DNA of 55,582 bases, taken from the NCBI GenBank assembly GCA_017440275.1, contig JAFSHN010000048.1, positions 1 to 55,582 of the forward strand, written 5' to 3'. Origin of the DNA: Bacillota bacterium (GTDB lineage Bacteria > Bacillota > Clostridia > Peptostreptococcales > Anaerovoracaceae). The translations under genes and the position numbers were made by a program. A model generated the notes under the pieces. It saw nothing but the letters and a program-made list of their open reading frames with translations, was not told the origin of the DNA and ran no database searches. The first letter of the stretch is position 1; the number at the start of each line of letters is the position of its first letter. Of this stretch, positions 9,642 through 18,579 are shown one piece after another.

Positions 9642-11402
9642 ATGATCGAAATTAAAAACACAAAAGTCCTGGAATGGGTAAAAGAATGTGCCGAACTGAC
9701 TAATCCTAAAGAAATCGTATGGATTGACGGTTCCGAAGAACAGCTGGAAGCAATCAGAAAGGAAGCTTGTGAAACAGGCGAAATGATTAAGCTGAACGAA
9801 GAAAAACTGCCTGGTTGCTATTACTACAGAACTCATCCAAAGGATGTTGCAAGAGACGAAAAGAGAACTGTAATCTGTACTACTTACGAAAAGGATGCAG
9901 GTCCTACAAACAACTGGGTACAGAAAGACGAAATGTACGCAAAGATGCGTCCTCTGTTCAAGGATTCCATGAAGGGCCGTACAATGTACGCAATCCCTTA
10001 CTCCATGGGTGTTCCGGGAACAGAATTCTCCAAAATCGGTATTGAACTGACTGACTCCATCTACGTTGTGCTTTCTATGCACATTATGACAAGAGTCGGT
10101 GATAAGGTAATCGAAGAACTGAACAAGGGTGCTGATTTCGTTAAGTGTCTTCACTCCAAAGCTCAGATCGATGCTGAAAATAAATATATTGCTCACTTCC
10201 CTGAAGATAACACAATCTGGAGCATCAACTCCGCTTACGGCGGTAACGTTCTGCTCGGAAAGAAGTGTCTGGCTCTTCGTATCGGTTCATGGCTGGGTAA
10301 GGAAGAAGGCTGGATGGCTGAACACATGCTTATCCTCTGTGTTGAAAGCCCAACAGGTGAAAAGAAATACATCTCTGCTGCATTCCCAAGCGCTTGCGGC
10401 AAGACAAATCTGGCTATGCTGATTCCGCCTAAGCACCTGCAGGAAGAAGGCTACAAAGTTTACACAATCGGCGACGATATCGCTTGGCTGAGAGTCGGCG
10501 AAGACGGAAGACTCTATGCTGTAAACCCTGAAAACGGTTTCTTCGGTGTTGCCCCTGGAACTAACAGTAAGACTAACAACAATGCTCTTCTTACAACAAA
10601 GAAGAACACTATCTATACTAATGTTTGCCGCAATTTAGACGACAACACAGTTTGGTGGGAAGGTCTTGACGAACCGGCACCAACTAACGGCGAAGATTGG
10701 CAGGGCCGTCCTTGGACTCCTGAGTCTGAAGAAAAGGGTGCTCATCCAAACTCAAGATTTACAGCTCCTGCTGAAAACTGCCCTGTTATCGCTCCTGAAT
10801 TTGCTACTGGCGAAGGCGTTCCTATCAGCGCAATCATCTTCGGCGGCCGTCGTGCAAAATCCGAACCGCTGATCTGCCAGTCCCGTGACTGGAACCACGG
10901 TGTATTCATGGGTTCAAAGATGTCTTCCGAAACAACTGCGGCTGCAGCAGGTGCAGTAGGTGTAGTAAGATACGATCCTATGGCAATGCTGCCATTCTGT
11001 GGATACCACATGGGAGACTACTTCCAGCATTGGATTGATATGGGTAAGAAGATGTCTAACCCACCTAAGGTATTCAACGTAAACTGGTTCAGAAGAGATG
11101 AAGATGGCAAATTCCTGTGGCCTGGTTTCGGTGATAACCTCCGTGCACTGCTGTGGGCGCTGGATCGCTGTGAAGGCAAAGCAGGTGCTGCTGAAACTCC
11201 ACTGGGCTTTGTTCCTACAAAGGAAGATTTAGACCTGACAGGTATCGATATGACTGATGAAGAACTGGCAGAAATCCTGACAGTTGACAAAGAAACCTGG
11301 AGACAGGAATTAGAAGGAATCAAGGGCTGGTACGCTAAGTTTGACCACCTGCCTGAAGAACTTTTAGCAAATCTGGCTAAGCTTGAAGAAGATTTAAAAT
11401 AG
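9642..11402 (+). CDS. pckG: Phosphoenolpyruvate carboxykinase, GTP-type
   Basis: A 586-residue enzyme interconverting oxaloacetate + GTP and phosphoenolpyruvate + GDP + CO2. Length and motifs are those of the GTP-dependent family, not the ATP form common in Firmicutes. FPSACGKTNLAMLIPP is the kinase-1 loop with its reactive cysteine; IGDDIAWLR is kinase-2; NPENGFFGVAPGTN is the substrate/metal loop. The start has GAGAGGAAGAG upstream. Promoter and terminator frame it as a single transcription unit. In anaerobes it may run in the carboxylating direction or in gluconeogenesis from amino acids; the nearby gdhA and glycolytic genes fit an amino-acid fermenter, by inference. Confidence 0.96.
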   Translation: MIEIKNTKVLEWVKECAELTNPKEIVWIDGSEEQLEAIRKEACETGEMIKLNEEKLPGCYYYRTHPKDVARDEKRTVICTTYEKDAGPTNNWVQKDEMYAKMRPLFKDSMKGRTMYAIPYSMGVPGTEFSKIGIELTDSIYVVLSMHIMTRVGDKVIEELNKGADFVKCLHSKAQIDAENKYIAHFPEDNTIWSINSAYGGNVLLGKKCLALRIGSWLGKEEGWMAEHMLILCVESPTGEKKYISAAFPSACGKTNLAMLIPPKHLQEEGYKVYTIGDDIAWLRVGEDGRLYAVNPENGFFGVAPGTNSKTNNNALLTTKKNTIYTNVCRNLDDNTVWWEGLDEPAPTNGEDWQGRPWTPESEEKGAHPNSRFTAPAENCPVIAPEFATGEGVPISAIIFGGRRAKSEPLICQSRDWNHGVFMGSKMSSETTAAAAGAVGVVRYDPMAMLPFCGYHMGDYFQHWIDMGKKMSNPPKVFNVNWFRRDEDGKFLWPGFGDNLRALLWALDRCEGKAGAAETPLGFVPTKEDLDLTGIDMTDEELAEILTVDKETWRQELEGIKGWYAKFDHLPEELLANLAKLEEDLK

Positions 11403-11413
11403 TAGGTAATTTC

Positions 11414-11442
11414 AAAAGCGGCTTCTCTTAAGCCGCTTTTTT
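11414..11442 (+). terminator. Terminator of pckG
   Basis: AAAAGCGGCTT (11414-11424) pairs with AAGCCGCTTTT (11430-11440), continuing into T. It ends only 13 bases before the next gene, which therefore depends on readthrough or an embedded start. Confidence 0.92.
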
Positions 11443-11455
11443 AAGAGGTATACTT

Positions 11456-12028
11456 ATGAACATTTGTGTCTATGGCGCCAGTAGTATGACTCTGGCACAA
11501 CACTATATTGATGCAGTAGAAACACTCGGCAAGAAACTGGCAGACCGCGGACACGGTCTTGTTTTTGGAGGCGGTTCCCACGGTTTAATGGGTGCGGCAG
11601 TGCGCGGTGTAACTGCCGGCGGCGGCTACTCTTTGGGGGTTGCTCCTACATTCTTTGACAAACCTGGCATTCTCTTCGAAAACTGCAGTGAATTCATCTT
11701 TACTGAAACTATGCGTGAGCGTAAACAGATTCTTGAAGAACGCTCGGATGCGTTTGTAATGGTTCCCGGAGGCATCGGTACTTTTGAAGAATTCTTTGAA
11801 ATCCTTACGTTGAGACAGCTTGGTCAACATACCAAACCTGTTGCTGTATATAATGTGGGTGGTTACTATGATCACTTTGAAGCTATGATGCAGCACGCCT
11901 TTGACGAAGGATTTATGAAAGAAGGCCATCATAATATCTACAAGACTTTTGATGATGCCGACGAACTTCTTGATTATATAGAAAAAGAGGCTATAAGCCC
12001 CTTTATCGTCAGTGAATTAAAATATTAA
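11456..12028 (+). CDS. LOG-family (TIGR00730-type) nucleotide phosphoribohydrolase
   Basis: A 190-residue Rossmann-like protein with the LOG signatures GGGSHGLMGA and PGGIGTFEEFFE, the phosphate-binding and catalytic glutamate motif. In plants LOG releases cytokinin bases from riboside monophosphates; bacterial members hydrolyse nucleotide monophosphates such as AMP and have unclear roles. AAGAGG lies upstream of ATG 11456. No promoter is seen between it and the pckG terminator. It converges on tcdA, whose stop is only three bases beyond its own. Confidence 0.88.
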   Translation: MNICVYGASSMTLAQHYIDAVETLGKKLADRGHGLVFGGGSHGLMGAAVRGVTAGGGYSLGVAPTFFDKPGILFENCSEFIFTETMRERKQILEERSDAFVMVPGGIGTFEEFFEILTLRQLGQHTKPVAVYNVGGYYDHFEAMMQHAFDEGFMKEGHHNIYKTFDDADELLDYIEKEAISPFIVSELKY

Positions 12029-12031
12029 ATA

Positions 12032-12712
12032 TTAATCTATCAAATCGCCTATTACCGCTGAAGCGATGATAAGTCCTGCCGAAGACGGCACAAAACTGAT
12101 ACTTGCAGGTGTACGGCCGGCGCCTTCTTTCGGTTCTTCTTCGGAATAGACAACTTTAACATCTTTAATGCCCTTCTTGCGAAGTTCCTTTCTTACGACC
12201 TTTGCCAGAGGGCATATTTTTGTTTTCTCTATATCCGCTACTTTGAAAGCAGATGGGTCAAGCTTGTTACCTGTGCCCATGGAACTGATGACAGGAGTTC
12301 CCGCTTCCTTTGACTTCACAATTATATCTATTTTAGCAGTCACGTTATCAACCGCATCTATCACATAATCGTATGCGCCGAAATCAAATTCCGAAGCTTT
12401 TTCCGGCAGATAAAAGCACTGTCTTGCAATTATATGGGCCTCAGGATTGATGTCCCTCATTCGTTCTGCCATAACATCTACCTTGGGTTTACCTACAGTA
12501 CTGTGAAGTGCAATAATCTGGCGATTTATGTTGGTGATATCCACCTCATCTTTGTCAATAATTTCGATGGTGCCTACTCCGGCTCTTACCAATGCTTCGC
12601 ATACGTAGCTGCCTACGCCGCCCACGCCGAAGACCAATACTTTCGAATTTTTCAATTTTTGTACCGCGTTTTCGCCTATAAGCTGGCGGGTGCGTTCAAA
12701 TTGATCACTCAT
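12032..12712 (-). CDS. tcdA: tRNA threonylcarbamoyladenosine dehydratase (ThiF/E1-like)
   Basis: A 226-residue E1-like ATPase that cyclises t6A37 of tRNA to ct6A. The nucleotide-binding loop VFGVGGVGSYVCEAL (about residues 32-46), DITNINRQ and VIDAVDN are typical for the TcdA/CsdL branch, as is the end of the protein with RTPASISFVPSSAGL. Its start overlaps the end of recX by eight bases, and it is the last gene of a run recJ-yerC-PPTase-MBL-recX-tcdA. No clear terminator lies between it and the converging LOG gene. Confidence 0.92.
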   Translation of the reverse strand: MSDQFERTRQLIGENAVQKLKNSKVLVFGVGGVGSYVCEALVRAGVGTIEIIDKDEVDITNINRQIIALHSTVGKPKVDVMAERMRDINPEAHIIARQCFYLPEKASEFDFGAYDYVIDAVDNVTAKIDIIVKSKEAGTPVISSMGTGNKLDPSAFKVADIEKTKICPLAKVVRKELRKKGIKDVKVVYSEEEPKEGAGRTPASISFVPSSAGLIIASAVIGDLID

Positions 12713-13220
12713 CTCTTTGTCCTTTCATCACCTGACCAATGCAGTGATAGATTATGTCATTGCTATAGCCGTTGGTCATAAGTCTTCTTCCCACTTTGGC
12801 GCAGAAATTCCTGTCTATTGGCTTTCCGAGAGATTTTTGTTCAGAAGTCATCTTTTCCGCAATCCTCATCGCTCTTTCTTTCTCAGTCAAAGTCTCTGCT
12901 ATAACATCTTCGTAATCCGGATTATCTTCAGAAAGAAAGTCATCAAGAGCATCTCTGATTATGTCTCTTGAGATTTTTTTAGACTCAAGTTCCTGTTCTA
13001 TTCTGCGGCGACCTCTTCCCTTACGGCAGGCCTCTTTGTAATAAACAGTGCAGTAGTAAGTATCGTTTATGTAGTTATAGTCCTCAAGCATCCTTACTGC
13101 TTCCTCAACTTCAGAATCTGCAAAACCTTTGCGTTTGAGGTAATCCATAACCTGTCCTTTGGTTTTGAGGCCTGCAGCCACATATCTTAAGGCTGCGCCG
13201 TTACACTTTTCAGCACTCAT
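12705..13220 (-). CDS. recX: Regulatory protein RecX
   Basis: A 171-residue RecX-family protein: three-helix repeats with LKTKGQVMDYLKRKGF, DYNYINDTYY and KGRGRRRIEQELESKKI. RecX limits RecA filament growth. I prefer ATG 13220, which has GGGAG upstream and overlaps the stop of the preceding gene (ATGAGTGCTGA); an in-frame ATG at 13241 would lie further inside that gene. No recA is present in the window. Confidence 0.85.
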   Translation of the reverse strand: MSAEKCNGAALRYVAAGLKTKGQVMDYLKRKGFADSEVEEAVRMLEDYNYINDTYYCTVYYKEACRKGRGRRRIEQELESKKISRDIIRDALDDFLSEDNPDYEDVIAETLTEKERAMRIAEKMTSEQKSLGKPIDRNFCAKVGRRLMTNGYSNDIIYHCIGQVMKGQRDE

Positions 13221-14046
13221 AGGAATCTCCCGCAGAGGCAATTATACACTTATCACCAAGTCTTTCCTTGAACATAAGTATTGCCTCAATGCCTGTGCAG
13301 TGGACCGGAAAAACACATTCCAGATCAAGCTTGCATATATTATCTACAACTTCTCTGCGTCCATCCTTTGTCAATGGGTAGAGGTGCATTCCGCCTATAT
13401 ACCCGAGTATTCTCTTTCCCGGGAAAAGGTTTTGCGCGTGCTTTATTGTGGACATGACTCCTTTGTGACTGCATCCTGAAAGAATATAGATACCTTCTTC
13501 CTCTTCGACTATAAGGAATTGCTCATGATCCATATTGTCATCTACATATTCTCCCGGCTTATCCTTGCTCGGTCTTACAAATCGCTCTGTCATTGGATAT
13601 TCCGGCAGCAAAGGAATATTTCCTACTAAAGTAATGTTATCAAAAATTTTATTGATTCCTTCAGTTAACACCAGGCGCTCATTGATGCTTTCAATGAATT
13701 CCTTGCTCCATCTTATTCCATCATTCCTAGTATCAAGAGTGCCGTCTTCCATAATCGCGTAATCTTCATCCAGAGCTTCCTTATGAAGATAAATTGGCGC
13801 ATTTTGATTAATTTCAACGAAGGCTTCCATGCCGTCAGTATGGTCAAAGTGTCCGTGACTGATGGCTACCGCTTCCACATTCGACAAATCAATACCGAGA
13901 GCTTTTGCGTTGCGTGCAAAAATACCCGATGAACCCACATCAAGAAGTACCTTGTGGCCTTTGCTTTCAATCAATATGGAAAGTCCCCATTCAGCTATGC
14001 AAGCAGCCTTTTCAGTTTTGTTATCCGATAAAAATGTAATCTTCAT
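13210..14046 (-). CDS. Metallo-beta-lactamase-fold hydrolase, RFA-P synthase-like
   Basis: A 278-residue MBL-fold protein. The metal motif SHGHFDHTDG (about residues 63-72) supplies the HxHxDH ligands; further ligands are probably the histidines of LSGCSHKG and PVHCTG. Full-length resemblance is to the family annotated as dihydropterin-ribofuranosylaminobenzene phosphate synthase-like hydrolases (MJ0301 group), widespread in anaerobes with unknown substrates. It overlaps its neighbours on both sides (PPTase upstream, recX downstream), which suggests coupled translation in one operon. Confidence 0.85.
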   Translation of the reverse strand: MKITFLSDNKTEKAACIAEWGLSILIESKGHKVLLDVGSSGIFARNAKALGIDLSNVEAVAISHGHFDHTDGMEAFVEINQNAPIYLHKEALDEDYAIMEDGTLDTRNDGIRWSKEFIESINERLVLTEGINKIFDNITLVGNIPLLPEYPMTERFVRPSKDKPGEYVDDNMDHEQFLIVEEEEGIYILSGCSHKGVMSTIKHAQNLFPGKRILGYIGGMHLYPLTKDGRREVVDNICKLDLECVFPVHCTGIEAILMFKERLGDKCIIASAGDSYEC

Positions 14047-14620
14047 ATCTCCAGTCCCTCCTGATTATAACATCTTCATTATACTTAATATCAATGCACA
14101 GGGTAATCTTCAAATCCTGCCTATATTCCAGTTCTTCAAACTTGACAATCCGGTCCCCATATTGCAGTGCCGGATTTAGCAAGCCTCTTTCATCAACCAG
14201 TTCAGGTATATCTCCAAAAAAACCTTCTCCGGTGTACTTGCAGTAAGCCTCACGCCTTGTCCAGATATCATAAAAGCCTTCTAGTCCAAATTGCTTAACG
14301 TATTCAGCTTCTTTTTGTGAAAAAAAACGCCCGGCAATATTGTTAAAATTGCAGGGTTTAATATATTGCACATCAAGACCGCAGCAGGTGGGTCCTATAA
14401 GGCAAGCCCAAAGATTCCCGCTGTGGCTTATGCTAAAGTGCGTATCTATATTTTCAAAATATGGTTTGCCTTTTGGAGTCGCCAAGACAGCAGTCCTGTC
14501 CAGTTGTTCTTTTGACACACCAAAACAAGCAGCAGCACTTTTTAGAAGTGTTCTCTCACCTTTCAAAGCATGCTGTTGTGAGTCTGTATTAAAAATAAAG
14601 ACTTCAAATCTATTCTTCAT
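14021..14620 (-). CDS. 4'-phosphopantetheinyl transferase, Sfp type
   Basis: A roughly 199-residue PPTase that moves phosphopantetheine from CoA to carrier proteins. FSISHSGNLWACLI and GLDVQYIKP form the CoA/Mg-binding segment with the conserved aspartate, and WTRREAYCKYTGEGF is the second family motif (W-x3-EA-x3-K-x-G). No polyketide or peptide synthetase is nearby, so the target may be a general acyl carrier protein. ATG 14620 overlaps the end of yerC by eleven bases; longer in-frame starts would run through yerC and are rejected. Confidence 0.85.
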   Translation of the reverse strand: MKNRFEVFIFNTDSQQHALKGERTLLKSAAACFGVSKEQLDRTAVLATPKGKPYFENIDTHFSISHSGNLWACLIGPTCCGLDVQYIKPCNFNNIAGRFFSQKEAEYVKQFGLEGFYDIWTRREAYCKYTGEGFFGDIPELVDERGLLNPALQYGDRIVKFEELEYRQDLKITLCIDIKYNEDVIIRRDWRYEDYIFIG

Positions 14621-14918
14621 TCTTTTTTTCTGCCAGTCTTTCCAGAACACGGGTATATCCATCAGCACCATATACCAAGCATTTGTTGATTCTGCTGATA
14701 GTGGCCGTAGATGCTTTAGTTGCAGCTTCAATTTCAGAATAAGTCTTTTTTTCTGACAGGAGTTTTGCAACCTGCAGTCTCTGGGCAATAGAATGAATTT
14801 CGTTAATTGTGCAGATGTCTTCGAAGAATCTGTAGCAGTCTTCCTGATCCTTCAGTGTGAGTACAGCTTCAAATAATTCGTCAATATCATCTCTTTTAAA
14901 TTTGGAATCGTATGACAT
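14610..14918 (-). CDS. YerC/YecD-family TrpR-like DNA-binding protein
   Basis: A 102-residue helical protein of the TrpR-related YerC/YecD family. The helix-turn-helix is KTYSEIEAATKASTATISRI (about residues 58-77). The N-terminal helices FEDICTINEIHSIAQRLQVA match the dimerisation core of TrpR. The regulated genes are unknown. It lies between recJ and the PPTase with small gaps and may control its own operon. AAGGAG stands upstream of ATG 14918. Confidence 0.88.
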   Translation of the reverse strand: MSYDSKFKRDDIDELFEAVLTLKDQEDCYRFFEDICTINEIHSIAQRLQVAKLLSEKKTYSEIEAATKASTATISRINKCLVYGADGYTRVLERLAEKKNEE

Positions 14919-14951
14919 ATCTAACGAGCTCCTTTCCTACCAAAAATTATA

Positions 14952-16622
14952 TCATCGCCCAACTTTTTCGTCAAACTGTATTTCCTCTGTTTGGAATTGC
15001 AGTCTCTTTACACCTTGCCAAACCTGTACATCTAAAGTACCTATAACACCGGCTTCAAAAGATGCTTGCTCAAAATCCACATTCTGGGCCTTATTGAACA
15101 TAACACCTTGAACTTTGGCTCCATTGTCAAAACTGTTTATGCTGAATCTGACGTGCTGGGAATCGCTTCCCATATATTTCACATCGGAAATGTAAACACA
15201 GTCACACATAATTACCGGTTTCGGATTCTTGTTGCCAAAAGGTGCCAAAAGTTTCAGTTGTTCGGCCAGTTCTATCGTTAAATCCTCTACTTCAAGTTCC
15301 AAATCCACATGATATTTCCTATGGAACACTTCCGGATTATCACGGCAAATATTCTCCATCTGCAGTTCAAGGCCTTCCTTCAATGCCTCGAAATTATCTT
15401 TTTTAAGAAGGAACCCGCATGCGCCTGCATGGCCTCCGAACTTTTCAAATAAATGTTCCTGCGTCTTAAGTAATTCGTAAAGGTTAAGTCCTTCAACGCT
15501 TCTACCCGTACCTTTCAGGAAGCAGTCGTCTTCACCTGATGGAGTAACAATAATTGTAGGTCTATAGAATGTTTCTTTTATCTTCCCTGCCACAATTCCT
15601 GCAATTCCTTCATGGGCCTCTCCGGAATTTATCAAAATCAGATTGCTCAGATTGTCTTTATCTATGTTTGCAGCACAATCTTTAAAAGTCTGTGCCTGCA
15701 AATTTCGTCTCTGCTGATTTTTCTTTAAAATGTCTTCTACTATATGATTTTTTCGCTCGTTGCTGCAATTACCATAAAGCAGTTCTACAGCTTGTGATGC
15801 ATCCTCAATTCTTCCCGATGCATTGAGGTGAGGAACTATTACAAAGCTAATATTTTCCGATGTAATTTCACCCACCTTGAGAGAAGTGCCCTCAATCAAA
15901 CGGCGAAGTCCGTCCCTTCCGCCCAGATTCAATACCTTCATACCAAATTTTGTCATAGTACGGTTTTCGTCTACTAAAGGCATAATATCACCAATAGTTC
16001 CGATAGCCACCAAATCCAGTACCTCTGTAAGAACAGCCTTTGGTAAGTCACTCTTTTGCTGTAAAGCTTGTGCCACTTTAAAAGCAACGCCGCAGCCGGA
16101 CAATTCCTTAAAAGGATAAATTGATTCCGGATGCTTTGGATTGATGAGAGGGCAGTCTGCCATCACATCTGTAATATTATGGTGATCGGTAACAACTACG
16201 TTCATACCAAGTGACTTGGCGTATTCTACCTCTTCATAAGAAACGCTTCCGCAGTCTACAGTAACTAAAAGATTAAATCCTCTGTCTGCTATGGTCTTGA
16301 CCGCATCACGGTTAAGGCCATAACCCTCCTCAAATCTCGACGGTATATAATAATCCAGATTGTCTTTTGAAGTAAGTCTGCTCAAAACACTCAACATCAA
16401 AGTTGTGGAAGTAATGCCGTCTGCATCGTAATCACCGTATATGCATATTTTCGAATTTTTCTTTATTTCGGATAAAATCAAATCCACTCCTGCTTCCATA
16501 TTTGGAAGCAGGAATGGATCGTAAGTTTTTTTAGGTTTATCCGTGAGGAATTCCACCATTTCTTCAGCGGTGTCAATTCCTCTCATATGTAACAAATCAA
16601 TTATTATAGGGTTTATATTCAT
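14952..16622 (-). CDS. recJ: Single-stranded-DNA-specific exonuclease RecJ
   Basis: A 556-residue DHH-family 5'-3' exonuclease for recombination and mismatch repair. Motifs: IYGDYDADG (61-69), TVDCG, VTDHHN (144-149, the DHH motif), INPKHP, and the DHHA1 segment with VPHLNASGRI and GKIKETFYRPTI. The length matches the shorter RecJ forms of Clostridia. It begins three bases after the M23 peptidase stop on the same strand and probably shares its transcript. Confidence 0.93.
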   Translation of the reverse strand: MNINPIIIDLLHMRGIDTAEEMVEFLTDKPKKTYDPFLLPNMEAGVDLILSEIKKNSKICIYGDYDADGITSTTLMLSVLSRLTSKDNLDYYIPSRFEEGYGLNRDAVKTIADRGFNLLVTVDCGSVSYEEVEYAKSLGMNVVVTDHHNITDVMADCPLINPKHPESIYPFKELSGCGVAFKVAQALQQKSDLPKAVLTEVLDLVAIGTIGDIMPLVDENRTMTKFGMKVLNLGGRDGLRRLIEGTSLKVGEITSENISFVIVPHLNASGRIEDASQAVELLYGNCSNERKNHIVEDILKKNQQRRNLQAQTFKDCAANIDKDNLSNLILINSGEAHEGIAGIVAGKIKETFYRPTIIVTPSGEDDCFLKGTGRSVEGLNLYELLKTQEHLFEKFGGHAGACGFLLKKDNFEALKEGLELQMENICRDNPEVFHRKYHVDLELEVEDLTIELAEQLKLLAPFGNKNPKPVIMCDCVYISDVKYMGSDSQHVRFSINSFDNGAKVQGVMFNKAQNVDFEQASFEAGVIGTLDVQVWQGVKRLQFQTEEIQFDEKVGR

Positions 16623-16625
16623 ATC

Positions 16626-17672
16626 TTATTTAACGTAATTTAATGGATCCACTGTCTGACCGTTCTTAATGAACTCAAGATGCAAATGCGGTCCGCTAGA
16701 TACGCCTGTGCTTCCCACTTTGCCAATCTGTTGTCCCGCTGTTACTTTCTGCCCTTTCTTAACACTGATACTTGACATATGTCCGTAAAGTGTTGTGATT
16801 CCGCCGCCATGGTCAATAATTACGCAGTTTCCATAGCCACCATACCATGTCGCTTTAGTTACAGTACCATTACCGCAGGCAACTATCTTGGCTCCGGAAG
16901 AAGCTCCGATATCAATACCTGTGTGGAATTTTTCTTTGTTGTATACAGGATGCATTCTCCAGCCATAGTAATATGTTATGTATCTGCTGCTAGGAGTAGG
17001 CCATACCCATTTGTCTGCAACTACAGGGCTGTTAGGGTCTATAATCTGCTGCAGTTCCTGATACAGTCTGTTAGCATCTTCTATCAGCTTATCTTCTTCC
17101 CTTTCAAGTTCTGCCTTTAACTTATCCTGTTCTTTCTTATCAGCATCAAGAGTAGCTTTTTTACTTGCGAGATTTTTCTTTTCTGTTTCAAGTTTAGCTT
17201 TCGCTTCAGTTAATACTTTTGCTTCTTCGGACAGTTTCTCCATAACATCCATATCGTTTTCATAGAGTTTCTGAACCAGTTCCACATTGGAAATCAGTTC
17301 AGAAACACTGTTAGAACCTAATATAACATCTATGAATCCAACTGACCCATTTTTGTACATTACGCGAAGTCTTCCGTTAAGATTTGCTTCTTGTTCTTCC
17401 ATTTCCTTTTGCTTATCTGCAATGAGTTTTTCAGTTTCAGCAATCTTTCTGTTCGACTCAGCAATGTCTTTATTTACTGCCTCGATTGATTTATTTAAAG
17501 AATCAATTTTTTTCTTAACTTCTGTAAGTCTCTTACTTACATCATTTCTGTCATTCTGAACATCTTCCAGTTCATCCTGGATTTCGCCCTGTGTTGCCGC
17601 GAAAGATGCCGGAACAGCCATGACAAAAACAAGTACGAAAATCAATATGGTTATTATACTTTTCTTTTTCAC
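16626..17672 (-). CDS. Coiled-coil M23 peptidase (PcsB/EnvC-like peptidoglycan hydrolase or activator)
   Basis: A 348-residue secreted protein: signal peptide with hydrophobic core ITILIFVLVFVMAVPASFAA, then two coiled-coil stretches (about residues 30-105 and 140-215) and a C-terminal LytM/M23 domain. The zinc ligands HTGIDIG and GPHLHLEF are intact, so it may be active. The order ftsE-ftsX-M23 indicates a hydrolase driven by FtsEX across the membrane, like PcsB, CwlO or EnvC. I chose GTG 17672, which has GGAGG directly upstream; the in-frame ATG 27 bases earlier overlaps ftsX. Confidence 0.9.
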   Translation of the reverse strand: MKKKSIITILIFVLVFVMAVPASFAATQGEIQDELEDVQNDRNDVSKRLTEVKKKIDSLNKSIEAVNKDIAESNRKIAETEKLIADKQKEMEEQEANLNGRLRVMYKNGSVGFIDVILGSNSVSELISNVELVQKLYENDMDVMEKLSEEAKVLTEAKAKLETEKKNLASKKATLDADKKEQDKLKAELEREEDKLIEDANRLYQELQQIIDPNSPVVADKWVWPTPSSRYITYYYGWRMHPVYNKEKFHTGIDIGASSGAKIVACGNGTVTKATWYGGYGNCVIIDHGGGITTLYGHMSSISVKKGQKVTAGQQIGKVGSTGVSSGPHLHLEFIKNGQTVDPLNYVK

Positions 17673-17688
17673 TGTGTTCCTCCTTTCA

Positions 17689-18579
17689 CTAGGCTTCAAG
17701 GAATTTTCTCATAGAAATAATACTTCCCCATGCACCGATACTTACACCGAGCGCCAGGAATATTATAAGCATATTCCCTGCAAGATAGCTTACCGGAATC
17801 AATGGGCAAGAGAAAATTGCCATAACCTGAGTTCCGACAGCAGCCGCTACTCTGCCGTATATTAATGATATTAATCCTGTTGAAATCAGCGCTGCAAAAA
17901 TACCGATGATAATACCTTCAGCAATGAACGGTCCTCTGATAAACCAGTTGGTAGCGCCCATATATCTCATTATCTTAATTTCTTTTGATCTGGCAAATAC
18001 GGTCAGTTTAACAGTATTGGAAACTACCACTATGGATACAATCACCATAAACGCCATTACAACCAGTGCGCCGATTTGAATAAAGTTTGTAACAGATGTA
18101 AGTTTTTCTACAGTTTCCTGATAGTACTTAACATCTTCTGTTCCTTTGAGGCTTCCTGCATATTCCGCAACCCTGTTAGCATCATCTATGCTTTCCACGG
18201 AAATAAGAATTGATGCAGGAAATGGATTATCATCAAGAGAATCAAGCAAATATCCACTTTCTCCCCATCGGTCTTTCATTATCTCAAGAGCTTGCGCTTT
18301 CGTTCTGTAGGATACGCCTGTTACTCCTTCTTGTTTTTTAACCTTATCGATTATACCTTGTGTTTCAGACATAGTAGTTTCATCCAGAATAAACACTTCG
18401 ATTTGGTCATAGTCCTGCTCTACCATTTCTGTAAACAGATTCAAGTTTACCATTATTACGAAGAAAATGCCCAAAATAATCAGCATCGCTAATATAGAAA
18501 ATACTGATGCCAGACTCATACCCTTGTTTCTAAAGATCTGTGTGAACCCTTGCTTAATATTGTAAATCAAACTATTCAA
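17689..18579 (-). CDS. ftsX: Cell division protein FtsX
   Basis: A 296-residue membrane protein with four predicted helices: one near residues 22-45 and three in the C-terminal half (about 170-192, 215-245, 265-285), separated by an extracellular domain (about 55-160), the classical FtsX plan. It forms an ABC-like complex with FtsE that relays ATP hydrolysis to a cell-wall hydrolase, here most probably the adjacent M23 protein. It overlaps ftsE by eight bases. Confidence 0.94.
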   Translation of the reverse strand: MNSLIYNIKQGFTQIFRNKGMSLASVFSILAMLIILGIFFVIMVNLNLFTEMVEQDYDQIEVFILDETTMSETQGIIDKVKKQEGVTGVSYRTKAQALEIMKDRWGESGYLLDSLDDNPFPASILISVESIDDANRVAEYAGSLKGTEDVKYYQETVEKLTSVTNFIQIGALVVMAFMVIVSIVVVSNTVKLTVFARSKEIKIMRYMGATNWFIRGPFIAEGIIIGIFAALISTGLISLIYGRVAAAVGTQVMAIFSCPLIPVSYLAGNMLIIFLALGVSIGAWGSIISMRKFLEA

